DNA of 64,000 bases from Candidatus Moanabacter tarae. Lineage in GTDB: Bacteria > Verrucomicrobiota > Verrucomicrobiia > Opitutales > UBA2987. The notes below the pieces were generated by a model that was given only the letters and a program-made list of their open reading frames with translations, was not told the origin of the DNA and ran no database searches. The stretch is from positions 1,865,001 through 1,929,000 of the forward strand of contig CP029803.1 of assembly GCA_003226295.1 (NCBI GenBank), read 5' to 3'. This document shows positions 9,331-17,828 of the stretch, in pieces. Position 1 is the stretch's first letter, and each line of letters begins with the position of its first letter. A program made the translations under genes and the position numbers.

Positions 9331-10437
9331 ATGAGGTCTAAGGGAAATAACACCAAGATTAGCTTTTCCGCAACCGGTAAACCAATCGACTATCGGTCTG
9401 CTGGTGTCAATATCGAGGCGGGGAACAGCGCCGTTGATCGGATTCGCCCCCATGTAGAAACCACATTCAACGAATCTGTACTAGACGGTATCGGAGGATT
9501 TGGTTCCTTTTTTGACCTAAAGAAACTCCTTAGAGACTACAAGGAACCAGTCCTGGTTCAGAGCACGGACAGCGTGGGAACAAAGATCAGTGTGGCAAGT
9601 AAGTCACAAAATTTCAGGACGATCGGAATGGATCTAGTCAGTGCTTGCAGCAACGATATTCTAGTTCACGGGGCCCGCCCTCTCACCTTCCTCGACTATA
9701 TCGCAACTGGCAATTTGAAGCCAGATATAATAGAAGAGATAGTAAAAGGAATTGCTGAATCCTGTCGCCATCATGAAGTTGCACTTGTCGGTGGTGAACT
9801 TGCTGAAATGCCTGACACCTATGTAAATGGTGAATACGATCTCGTCGGGATCGTCACGGGTGTAGTCGAAAAGGAGAAGATTATTAACGGGAAGAATATC
9901 ATTACTGGCGACTCAATTCTCGCCTTACCCTCCAACGGCCTTCACACCAACGGCTATTCTCTTGCCCGAAAATTAATCTTTGAAGTGGCCAAACTAACGA
10001 TCGATGACCAACCTGAGCCCCTCTCCGAGAGCATCTCTGAAACCCTTCTAGCTCCTCACTTAAATTATCAGGATCCGATTCTGACCCTTCTAGAAGCAGG
10101 TCATCTAGTAAAAGGAATGGCTCACATAACCGGGGGCGGCATATTTGACAACATCCCTAGAATTCTTCCGGCTAATTGTGGGGCTGAAATTTTGCGAGGA
10201 ACTTGGCCCATTCCTCCTGTTTTTACTCTTTTGAAGAAATTAAGTGATCTCTCCGAAAAAGAGATGTTTCGCACTTTCAACATGGGACTTGGTCTTGTTA
10301 TGGTTGTATCTCCTGAGACCTCTTCCGAGATCATTCACTGTCTGTCCCCTGAAACGGATATTTTTGAAGTCGGCACTATCGTTGACGCCAACCAGGAAGT
10401 ACGAATCGTTGAGGCTCCATCAACAAAGCATCTCTGA
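9331..10437 (+). CDS. purM: Phosphoribosylformylglycinamidine cyclo-ligase (AIR synthetase)
   Basis: Closes FGAM to 5-aminoimidazole ribonucleotide using ATP. The 368-residue protein begins with the DYRSAGVNIEAGN segment typical of PurM, then STDSVGTKI, VGGELAEMPDTY and the C-terminal HITGGGIFDNIPRIL signature. PurM and PurL share the same fold family, but the length and N-terminal segment identify PurM. There is no evident Shine-Dalgarno before the ATG. It sits 28 bases after purL and 17 bases before purQ, so translation within a common transcript is likely. Confidence 0.93.
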   Translation: MRSKGNNTKISFSATGKPIDYRSAGVNIEAGNSAVDRIRPHVETTFNESVLDGIGGFGSFFDLKKLLRDYKEPVLVQSTDSVGTKISVASKSQNFRTIGMDLVSACSNDILVHGARPLTFLDYIATGNLKPDIIEEIVKGIAESCRHHEVALVGGELAEMPDTYVNGEYDLVGIVTGVVEKEKIINGKNIITGDSILALPSNGLHTNGYSLARKLIFEVAKLTIDDQPEPLSESISETLLAPHLNYQDPILTLLEAGHLVKGMAHITGGGIFDNIPRILPANCGAEILRGTWPIPPVFTLLKKLSDLSEKEMFRTFNMGLGLVMVVSPETSSEIIHCLSPETDIFEVGTIVDANQEVRIVEAPSTKHL

Positions 10438-10454
10438 AAAGGCATATCCTTCTA

Positions 10455-11717
10455 ATGAGTAAAATCCGTATTGCGGTCATCCAATTTCCCGGTTCGAATA
10501 CTGAACGGGAAACCCACCTAGCATTGCAACGGACGGGACTTTCTGGCGTGGATTTCCTCTGGAACAGGAATCACACTACTTTGGAAAAGTGTGACGGTTT
10601 TGTACTAACCGGTGGGTTTTCCTATGAGGACCGTTCCCGAAGTGGAATCATCGCCTCCCTAGATCCAGTAATGGATATTCTGCGGGCTCAAGCGGGATTA
10701 GGAAAGCCGATTCTCGGGATCTGTAATGGGGCCCAGATTCTAGTTGAATCTGGAATGATTCCTGAACTTAAAGGAAATCAAGTCGGTATGGCATTGACTC
10801 GGAACAAGAGAGTTAGAAATGGACGCGTTCTTGGGACTGGCTATTACAATTCCTGGGTCCACCTCAAACTCAATTCTCTTCCAGATCGCTGCGCCTTTAC
10901 CCGACACCTTAGACCCAACCGGCCGCTGAGGATTCCTGTGGCTCATGGTGAAGGTCGTTTCCTCGCAAACTCTGATTTGCTCGCAGAACTCAAAGATCGG
11001 GACCAGATTACCCTGCAATATTGTGATCAAAACGGGGACGCAAGTCCTGAATTCCCAGTCAATCCCAACGGCTCCGACTCTAATATTGCCGCTATTTGCA
11101 ATCCTCGTGGCAATGTCATGGCAATAATGCCGCATCCCGAAAGAACCTTAGAGGGCGATCCAATTTTTTCCTCGATGCGCGACTTTATCGAGAATCCGTC
11201 AGAAAATAATGTTCCTCCCTTGACCTACCACCGAAGGCCGTTCCAAACTCCTTCTTTCAAACCCGTAAAAGGAGCGGTCGCCTTAACCGTAAAATTGCTG
11301 ATCACCGATAACGAAGCTATCTCAGTAGAGAAAACCCTGAACCGCCTGGGAATCCCTGTCCGCGTGGAAAGACAAACTTATTGGGAAATTCTGACCGACG
11401 GCAGTTCCAGTGCTGAACTCCTAAGAGAGATCGAAGCTAGTGGTGAACTCTTCAATTCCAACAAGGAAGCAATTGGAGGGTCGACCTCCGCAAGCGACTT
11501 TCGGGGCTATCTCGTCTATCCAAAAGAAGACTGGATTGGCAGACAGAAACTCGATTCACTGAGAGACCGATTTGGGCTCAATAATATAAAGGAGATTCGT
11601 CGAGGAATACTTTGGCGGCTCACTTCACGCTCCAGTCCAGACCCTGTCTTGATAAAAAAGGCTCTCCAAACTAACATCTTTTTTAACCCTATTTCACATG
11701 TCTGTTATGAGTACTGA
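10455..11717 (+). CDS. purQ: FGAM synthase glutaminase PurQ with C-terminal PurS-like tandem
   Basis: Residues 1 to about 250 are a class I glutamine amidotransferase. The nucleophile C90 lies in ILGICNGAQIL and the H227/E229 pair in MPHPER; this module supplies ammonia to PurL. PurQ normally ends near 220-260 residues, but this protein runs to 420. Residues about 274-335 (ALTVKLLITDNEAISVEKTL...) and about 350-420 (RGYLVYPKEDWIGRQKLDSL..., ending NIFFNPISHVCYEY) each read like the small alpha/beta PurS subunit; the second shows the PurS-like G(i)LWRL strand and a terminal NPxxxxY segment. I infer a PurQ-PurS-PurS fusion. Its last 20 bases overlap purC. The glutaminase call is very secure, the PurS call moderately so. 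Confidence 0.9.
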   Translation: MSKIRIAVIQFPGSNTERETHLALQRTGLSGVDFLWNRNHTTLEKCDGFVLTGGFSYEDRSRSGIIASLDPVMDILRAQAGLGKPILGICNGAQILVESGMIPELKGNQVGMALTRNKRVRNGRVLGTGYYNSWVHLKLNSLPDRCAFTRHLRPNRPLRIPVAHGEGRFLANSDLLAELKDRDQITLQYCDQNGDASPEFPVNPNGSDSNIAAICNPRGNVMAIMPHPERTLEGDPIFSSMRDFIENPSENNVPPLTYHRRPFQTPSFKPVKGAVALTVKLLITDNEAISVEKTLNRLGIPVRVERQTYWEILTDGSSSAELLREIEASGELFNSNKEAIGGSTSASDFRGYLVYPKEDWIGRQKLDSLRDRFGLNNIKEIRRGILWRLTSRSSPDPVLIKKALQTNIFFNPISHVCYEY

Positions 11718-12714
11718 TTCCCTTCCCTTAACATTCCTCAACCAAAATCTCGACTACACCGAAAGGATCGTTGAAGAACTAGAATACATCGTATCCGATA
11801 CCGATCTTTTATCTGATGGAAAACATATGGGCAAAGTCCGTGACACATATGACTGCGGAGACCATCTTATTTTGGTTACAACCGATCGGCATAGTTCTTT
11901 CGATCGTATTATTGCCCACATCCCCTTCAAAGGCCAAGTATTAAACCTGGTCAGCGCCTGGTGGTTCGAACAAACGGCGAATTTGGTACCTAATCATGTC
12001 CTTGCAGTACCTGATCCGAATGTCACTGTAGCAAAAAAATGTCGTGTCGTCCCAATCGAATTTGTGATTCGTGGATACATCACTGGATCCACGAATACTT
12101 CGCTATGGACTGTCTATAATCAAGGCTCTCGGGAGTATTGCGGAAACCCATTGCCAGATGGCCTCCAGAAAAACCAAAAACTGGAGAAACCACTCCTTAC
12201 TCCTACCACCAAGGAAGTTGAACATGATCGTCCCATAAGCCCTAAGGAGATCGTCGCAGAGGGCTGGATGAGTTCCGCTGAGTGGGAGGAAACAAGTGCC
12301 ATTGCCTTTCGATTATTCAGTGAAGGGCAGCGCCAGGCGCTCCAACATGGACTTATTCTGGTCGATACGAAGTATGAATTGGGCCGGGATAAAGACGGTC
12401 AATGTATAGTCATTGACGAGATCCATACTCCTGATTCTAGTCGCTATTGGCTCGCCGATAGCTACGAAAAACGAATTGCTTCTGGTCTTGAACCTGAAAA
12501 CATAGATAAGGAGTTCCTTCGCCTCTGGTTCAGGGACCACTGCGACCCTTATGCCGATGCGGAATTACCTGCGGCACCAGAGGACCTAGTGGTCGAACTG
12601 GCTCGGCGCTATATATACCTGTATGAGAGGATCACCGGCCGCGCCTTCCCCTTTCCCGAACAACACGAACAAACGTCTCAGCGAATCAAACGCAACCTGG
12701 AGAACTATCTGTGA
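11698..12714 (+). CDS. purC: SAICAR synthetase, long (yeast Ade1-like) type
   Basis: Joins CAIR and aspartate to SAICAR using ATP. At 338 residues it is clearly longer than the compact bacterial PurC of about 240, and its segments TTDRHSSFDR, PIEFVIRGYITGS, LLTPTTKEVEHD and LVDTKYELG match the longer form best known from yeast. The start at 11698 overlaps the 3' end of purQ by 20 bases; an alternative ATG three codons later (11707) is equally possible. Its stop overlaps the purE start by four bases, implying translational coupling. PurC and a class II PurE side by side recall the order in the fused animal PAICS protein, although here they are separate genes. Confidence 0.92.
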   Translation: MSVMSTDSLPLTFLNQNLDYTERIVEELEYIVSDTDLLSDGKHMGKVRDTYDCGDHLILVTTDRHSSFDRIIAHIPFKGQVLNLVSAWWFEQTANLVPNHVLAVPDPNVTVAKKCRVVPIEFVIRGYITGSTNTSLWTVYNQGSREYCGNPLPDGLQKNQKLEKPLLTPTTKEVEHDRPISPKEIVAEGWMSSAEWEETSAIAFRLFSEGQRQALQHGLILVDTKYELGRDKDGQCIVIDEIHTPDSSRYWLADSYEKRIASGLEPENIDKEFLRLWFRDHCDPYADAELPAAPEDLVVELARRYIYLYERITGRAFPFPEQHEQTSQRIKRNLENYL

Positions 12715-13208
12715 AAATTGTAATTCTGCTTGGATCGGAGTCCGATCGCTCCCATGCCCAAAAAATAATCGATGGGCTTGATCGATTTGTTATCCCTCAC
12801 GAGACCTTCGTCGTCTCTGCCCACAAGGTTCCGGAACTATTGATCGAGCTTATCCAGCGATTCAATGCCTATACCGAACCCCTCGTCTACATAACAGTAG
12901 CTGGTCGATCTAACGGCCTCTCGGGAGTCACCGCTGGAAGCGCTCTGCATCCCGTGATAGCCTGCCCTCCTTTCTCTGATAGGTCCGACTATTTAACCAA
13001 CATCCATTCCTCTCTTCAAATGCCCAAAGATACGCCGGTCTTAACCGTGGTTGATCCGGCTAATGCAGCGCTTTCTGCAGCCAGAATCTTAGCCTTGTTC
13101 CAAGAAGATCTGAAACTGAAAATTCGCAGCCATATCGACGGTGTCAAACGTACTTATGCTCCTGTCTCCGACGGAACATCCCAAACCAAATCATCAGGAA
13201 ATGGATAG
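12711..13208 (+). CDS. purE: Class II PurE, AIR carboxylase
   Basis: Converts AIR to CAIR. The 165-residue protein has GSESDRSHA and VVSAHKVPE (residues 35-42), then AGRSNGLSG (64-72) and ACPPFSD (84-90). Class I PurE from most bacteria has an AGGAAHLPG stretch where this one has AGRSNGLSG. The latter, with the CPP segment, is the class II signature known from Treponema denticola and animal PAICS, enzymes that use CO2 directly and do not need PurK. No purK is found in the cluster, which agrees. The GTG start overlaps the purC stop by four bases. The class assignment is from motif comparison by eye. Confidence 0.88.
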   Translation: MKIVILLGSESDRSHAQKIIDGLDRFVIPHETFVVSAHKVPELLIELIQRFNAYTEPLVYITVAGRSNGLSGVTAGSALHPVIACPPFSDRSDYLTNIHSSLQMPKDTPVLTVVDPANAALSAARILALFQEDLKLKIRSHIDGVKRTYAPVSDGTSQTKSSGNG

Positions 13209-13303
13209 CTTTCATCTGGGAAGCGTCACTCAGCTGAGCTTTCTCAGGGTCATCCTTAAAGCTGGGAATATTTTTATATATATACGATGATGGGAGTAAA
13301 CTG

Positions 13304-14779
13304 ATGTGCGGAATTGTCGGCATCCTTTCTCATCGGCCCGTTGCAGGTGAACTTTATGAGAGCCTGATTCATCTACAACATCGGGGGCAAGATGCAGCAG
13401 GGATCATGACCTGCGATCCCCACCAATTCTATATCAAAAAGGGCACAGGCCTTGTTCGCGACATCTTTGACCAGTCGAATATGACCCGGTTAGTTGGAAA
13501 TTTAGGCATTGGGCACTCTCGATATCCGACTTCAGGCGGCTATGGTATGGAAGAAACCCAACCACTCTGGGCAAGTGTCCCCTTTGGGGTCGCAATGAGC
13601 CACAACGGCAATCTCGTCAACTACAGTGATCTCAAGGAACAATTGGGGAAAACCCATCGCCGCTACCTCAATTCAAGCAGCGATACTGAGGCGATCTTAC
13701 ATCTATTCTGCAGCTTCCTACATGATCATCCAGATACAGATGAACCTGAGGAATTCTTTGAGCAGATCTGCGCCTCTCTTGAACAGGTCTTCCAGCTTGC
13801 CATTGGCTCCTTTTCTGTTGTTGCCGCTATCATAGGCAAGGGTCTTCTTGCTTTTAGAGATTCTCATGGAATTCGGCCTCTCGTACAGGGCATTCGCCCC
13901 TACCCCGATGGTTCGTCCGATTTTATATTTGCATCTGAGAACTCGATGTTTTCGCTTCTTGGGTTTGAAAAATCTGAAGACGTTCAACCTGGCGAAGTGG
14001 TCTATATCAGCGAAAAAGGAGAGCGGTATTCAAAGGTGCTTTCGAAAGGCAAATTTTCTCCATGCGTTTTCGAATATGTCTACTTTGCCCGTGCTGATGC
14101 CCTATTGAACGATGTCAGCGTCTATCGATCCCGTTTGCGAATGGGGCAAAATCTTGCGAGAGCATGGAAACGCAATCATCCTGACCTAAAACCAGATATA
14201 ATCATCCCAGTTCCTTCTACTTCCAATACTGCAGCCCTTTCTTTGGCCCACGAATTGGGGGTTCGCTATTCTGAAGGGCTCTACAAAAACCCTTTTATTG
14301 GGCGGACCTTCATTATGCCTGGACAGGAGATGCGCAGAAAATCAGTTCGCTATAAGCTTGTTCCTCAAGAAACCGAAATAAGAGGGAAAGTCGTTATGCT
14401 TGTCGATGACAGCATCGTTCGAGGAACAACCTGCAAGGAAATCATTAAAATGGTGAGGGAATTTGGAGCCCAGAAAGTCTATTTCGTCACCACAGCTCCC
14501 CCGATGATCTCGCCCTGCTTTTACGGAATTGATTTCCCAAGCAAATCGGAGCTTATTGCTGCTAATCGGTCTATTGAAGAGATTCGTCTTCAAATTGAAG
14601 CTGACGCTCTCCTATATCAAACCCATGAGGATCTTGTTGAGGCCGTTACCCGCAAGGGCGAGCATGCAATTGAAAATCCGTGTATGGCCTGCATGAATGG
14701 TCAATATGTAACAGGTGGTCTCTCCGAGCAATTGATGTTAGATCTCGAAAAAGAGAGAAAAACCCAGCGAGAAAATTAA
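13304..14779 (+). CDS. purF: Amidophosphoribosyltransferase
   Basis: Catalyses the committed step of purine synthesis, PRPP plus glutamine to phosphoribosylamine. The N-terminal nucleophile C2 is exposed by Met removal (MCGIVGI), with HRGQD (26-30) and GHSRYPT (70-76) in the glutaminase domain. The phosphoribosyltransferase domain carries VMLVDDSIVRGTT (364-376), the PRPP loop. The 491-residue length and lack of a long propeptide resemble the E. coli type. A GGGAG Shine-Dalgarno lies six bases before the ATG, one of the few strong ones in the cluster. The 95-base gap after purE could hold an internal promoter. Confidence 0.93.
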   Translation: MCGIVGILSHRPVAGELYESLIHLQHRGQDAAGIMTCDPHQFYIKKGTGLVRDIFDQSNMTRLVGNLGIGHSRYPTSGGYGMEETQPLWASVPFGVAMSHNGNLVNYSDLKEQLGKTHRRYLNSSSDTEAILHLFCSFLHDHPDTDEPEEFFEQICASLEQVFQLAIGSFSVVAAIIGKGLLAFRDSHGIRPLVQGIRPYPDGSSDFIFASENSMFSLLGFEKSEDVQPGEVVYISEKGERYSKVLSKGKFSPCVFEYVYFARADALLNDVSVYRSRLRMGQNLARAWKRNHPDLKPDIIIPVPSTSNTAALSLAHELGVRYSEGLYKNPFIGRTFIMPGQEMRRKSVRYKLVPQETEIRGKVVMLVDDSIVRGTTCKEIIKMVREFGAQKVYFVTTAPPMISPCFYGIDFPSKSELIAANRSIEEIRLQIEADALLYQTHEDLVEAVTRKGEHAIENPCMACMNGQYVTGGLSEQLMLDLEKERKTQREN

Positions 14780-14800
14780 CTGACTACCCCACTATCGCCA

Positions 14801-16129
14801 ATGAGTGTGATCCTTTTAGTTGGGTCCAGTGCTAGAGAGCACGCTATTGCCCGGGCCATTCGCAAATCTCCACAAACTTCCTCGATATGCTGTTTCGCAT
14901 CAGCCAATAATCCAGGAATCCAATCTATCGCGACCAGCTATGAGGTTGGCAACATCAACGACCCAAACGAGGTGGTTCGGTTTGGAATGCAGTGCGGTGC
15001 CAAGTTAGCTGTAATTGGTCCCGAGGCTCCGTTAGAAAACGGGGTTTCCGATGCCCTATGGAATTCTGGCATTCCATGTGTCGGACCCAAAAAGGCATTG
15101 GCACGAATCGAAACCAGTAAAGGCTTCACACGCCGCCTCCTAGAAACTTCTAGTATCACTGTCAATCCTGCCTTCAAGGCCTTTGAAAACATAGATGGAG
15201 CTGAAGAGTACCTCCAGCAATTAGGTGATTCATATGTCGTGAAATATGATGGCCTGATGGGAGGGAAAGGAGTTAAAGTAGCCGGAGAACACCTTCACTC
15301 CCACAACGAAGCACTTGAATATTGTAGTCAGCTAGTTAAATCCGGTGGAGGATTCCTAATCGAGGAGAAGCTTTTGGGAGTTGAATTTTCCTTAATGAGC
15401 TTCTGTGACGGGAAAACCATTGTTCACGCTCCTCCGGTCCAGGATCATAAACGCGCATTTGTTGGCGACACCGGTCCCAATACCGGCGGTATGGGCTCGT
15501 ATTCCGGTCCCAACCTATCTCTGCCCTTCCTTAGTGAATCCGATATTCGGGAAGCTCAGGAAATCAACTCTAGGACCATCGAAGCCCTCAGTCGAGAGTG
15601 CGGGCAGCCCTACCTAGGTATCCTCTACGGGGGTTTTATAGCGACCGCTAATGATATTCGCCTGATTGAATACAATGCCCGTTTCGGCGATCCTGAAGCA
15701 TTGAACATTCTTACCCTTCTTGAGTCTGATTTCCTAGTCCTATGTGAAGCCATTATATCGGGCACTCTCGGTAATATCGATTTGACCTTCTCCACCGCTG
15801 CCACCGTCTGTAAATACGCTGTCCCAAACGGGTATCCCGATTCGCCGGTCCAGGGCAAAAAGATTGATATTTCCAATGTAAGAGACCTAGATCTCATTTC
15901 CTACGGTGCCGTCAACCAGCTAGACGACGAAATCTTTATTACAGGATCTCGCAGTCTCGCTGTAACCGCTGCCGCCGCTTCCCTTGCCGAAGCCGAGTTC
16001 ATCGTCGAAGAAGAGCTGAGCCGTATTGGAGGCCCCCTCTTCCATCGCGAAGATATCGGAACCCCTGCTCTCATTGAATCCTACGTTATCAAACTTAACA
16101 ACCTCCGCTGCAAAAATGTCAGCCAATGA
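14801..16129 (+). CDS. purD: Phosphoribosylamine-glycine ligase (GAR synthetase)
   Basis: An ATP-grasp ligase forming GAR from phosphoribosylamine and glycine. The N-terminus LLVGSSAREHAIA is a variant of the usual GSGGREHA motif. ATP-grasp features follow: ASKGFTRRLL-like region, VVKYDGLMGGKGV, the metal/phosphate loop PVQDHKRA, GPNTGGMGSYS, and EYNARFGDPEA. The 442-residue length is usual. The gene starts 21 bases after purF without a clear Shine-Dalgarno. It is followed by a 175-base gap before purN. Confidence 0.92.
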   Translation: MSVILLVGSSAREHAIARAIRKSPQTSSICCFASANNPGIQSIATSYEVGNINDPNEVVRFGMQCGAKLAVIGPEAPLENGVSDALWNSGIPCVGPKKALARIETSKGFTRRLLETSSITVNPAFKAFENIDGAEEYLQQLGDSYVVKYDGLMGGKGVKVAGEHLHSHNEALEYCSQLVKSGGGFLIEEKLLGVEFSLMSFCDGKTIVHAPPVQDHKRAFVGDTGPNTGGMGSYSGPNLSLPFLSESDIREAQEINSRTIEALSRECGQPYLGILYGGFIATANDIRLIEYNARFGDPEALNILTLLESDFLVLCEAIISGTLGNIDLTFSTAATVCKYAVPNGYPDSPVQGKKIDISNVRDLDLISYGAVNQLDDEIFITGSRSLAVTAAAASLAEAEFIVEEELSRIGGPLFHREDIGTPALIESYVIKLNNLRCKNVSQ

Positions 16130-16304
16130 ACTGACGTCTCCACATGATCCATATCCTAAATTCAATCCGAAAATGATATCTAGGCCATTTTAGGTTGAAT
16201 CTCTAATTCATTAACTAAGAACCCATCTCTCTGTATGCTTACCCTACTGTCCTAGAAAACTCTCTGCCCCTTCTATTGATAAAGAACTCATCTATTAAAA
16301 CTCG

Positions 16305-16931
16305 GTGAAAACCATCAGCCAAAGCATTCCTCGCAGTTCATCCCGTCTTGGAATCCTTGGCTCCACAAAGGGGACCGACCTACAAGCCATTATCGGGGCC
16401 ATTGAACAAGGGCGCCTCGATGCCTCTGTCGCAGTAGTCATCAGCAACAAGAGGGATGCTTATATCCTGGAGCGAGCGCGTAAACACGATATTCTTACCA
16501 TATATGTCGAAGGGAAAGAGAGAAGCCGAAAGAATTTCGACGATGAGGTATCAACGATTCTAAAACAAAACTGCGTAGACTTAGTCCTTCTGATCGGCTA
16601 TATGCGTATCCTTTCCCCCTCATTTATTGATTCCTGGAATAACCGAGTCCTTAACGTTCACCCTTCTCTCCTCCCCGAGTTCGGTGGTAGCATGGACCTT
16701 GACGTCCACAGTGAAGTCCTCAAGTCCGGCGTTGAAGTAACCGGCTGTACAGTCCACATTGCAACCAAGGAAATCGATGCCGGCCCAATTATCGTTCAAA
16801 AATGCTGTACTATAGCTGATGGTGAAACATCTGAAAGCCTAAAGGTCAAGGTCCAAGCCCTAGAAGGAGAAGCCCTCATCGAAGCCATCCAACTCTTCCA
16901 AAACGGCTTTCCGCTCTTCTCCAGAGGATAA
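16305..16931 (+). CDS. purN: Phosphoribosylglycinamide formyltransferase
   Basis: Transfers a formyl group from 10-formyl-THF to GAR. The catalytic trio can be read as N and H in VLNVHPSLLPEF and D in EIDAGPIIVQ. The N-terminal phosphate loop is GSTKGTDLQ rather than the common GSGSGSNLQ, and the segment after HPSLLP is GGSMDLDVH rather than the usual GxHAHxQ, so it belongs to a divergent PurN branch. The 208-residue length fits. It starts with GTG after a 175-base gap from purD and may have its own promoter. It converges with the downstream SDR, whose stop is 17 bases away. Confidence 0.88.
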   Translation: MKTISQSIPRSSSRLGILGSTKGTDLQAIIGAIEQGRLDASVAVVISNKRDAYILERARKHDILTIYVEGKERSRKNFDDEVSTILKQNCVDLVLLIGYMRILSPSFIDSWNNRVLNVHPSLLPEFGGSMDLDVHSEVLKSGVEVTGCTVHIATKEIDAGPIIVQKCCTIADGETSESLKVKVQALEGEALIEAIQLFQNGFPLFSRG

Positions 16932-16948
16932 ACTACAACAAATACTCT

Positions 16949-17710
16949 TCAGGAAACCGTAAAGCCCAGATCGATCGTCCAACATGCTCCAGTTACCGCG
17001 GCCGCCTTTTCTGAACAAAGATAAACGGCCAGATCTGCCACCTCTTTTGGCTCGATTGCCCGCTTTATAGCAACAGTTTTCAAGAGTACCTTATCGACAA
17101 CATCGTTTTCCGCAATACTGTGATTCCTCGCCAGATCAGGAATCTGCTTCTCTACCAACGGAGTTCGAACGAAAGCCGGACAGAGAGCATTCACCGTTAT
17201 GCCATACTCTCCTCCTTCCAAAGCAGCTGCTCGGGTCAAACCGATCAGACCATGCTTTGCCGAAACATATCCGACTTTATTCGGGGAAGCCACCAACCCA
17301 TGGACCGAGGAAATATTTACTACCCTTCCCCAACCCTCGGACTTCATTGAGGACCACGCGTACTTAGTCAGCAGAAAGGGGGCCCTTAACATAACACTTA
17401 GCAATTCGTCCCATTTTTCTTCCGGAAACTCCTCCAGCGATGAAACATGCTGAAACCCTGCATTATTAATCAGAATCTCGACTCCGCCGAACTTCTCAAC
17501 CGTCTTTTCGACAAGGTATTTACAAGACTCACGATCAGACAAATCGACTTTAAAGAAGTAACCCCCTATCCTTTCAGCAACCATACGTCCTTCTTCTTCC
17601 TGTACGTCGGCTATCACTACTCGGTGGCCTTCGTTACTCAATTCTTCAGCTATTGCCTCACCAATTCCACTAGCGCCACCGGTTACTATTGCACATCTTC
17701 CCATAGCCAT
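16949..17710 (-). CDS. SDR dehydrogenase, 3-hydroxybutyrate dehydrogenase-like
   Basis: A classical short-chain dehydrogenase with the nucleotide-binding TGGASGIG motif, NNAGFQH, the catalytic Ser in NISSVHG, and the YVSAK active-site Tyr/Lys pair. The internal sequences and the C-terminal GACWTIDLGFTVS resemble D-3-hydroxybutyrate dehydrogenase (BdhA), which would link it to polyhydroxybutyrate or ketone-body use. Exact substrate is uncertain. I took the ATG at 17710; a TTG at 17743 would add eleven residues and an ATG at 17704 would remove two. It converges with purN. Confidence 0.82.
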   Translation of the reverse strand: MAMGRCAIVTGGASGIGEAIAEELSNEGHRVVIADVQEEEGRMVAERIGGYFFKVDLSDRESCKYLVEKTVEKFGGVEILINNAGFQHVSSLEEFPEEKWDELLSVMLRAPFLLTKYAWSSMKSEGWGRVVNISSVHGLVASPNKVGYVSAKHGLIGLTRAAALEGGEYGITVNALCPAFVRTPLVEKQIPDLARNHSIAENDVVDKVLLKTVAIKRAIEPKEVADLAVYLCSEKAAAVTGACWTIDLGFTVS

Positions 17711-17828
17711 CGAAACTTCATAAGGGTCCAACCCTTCCTGCAACTATAATCTACGGCTTCATTTGTATAATAGCCCTAACATCCCGACACAAATCCTTTC
17801 CCATCAATAAAGAACTGCGTTTATTCAA

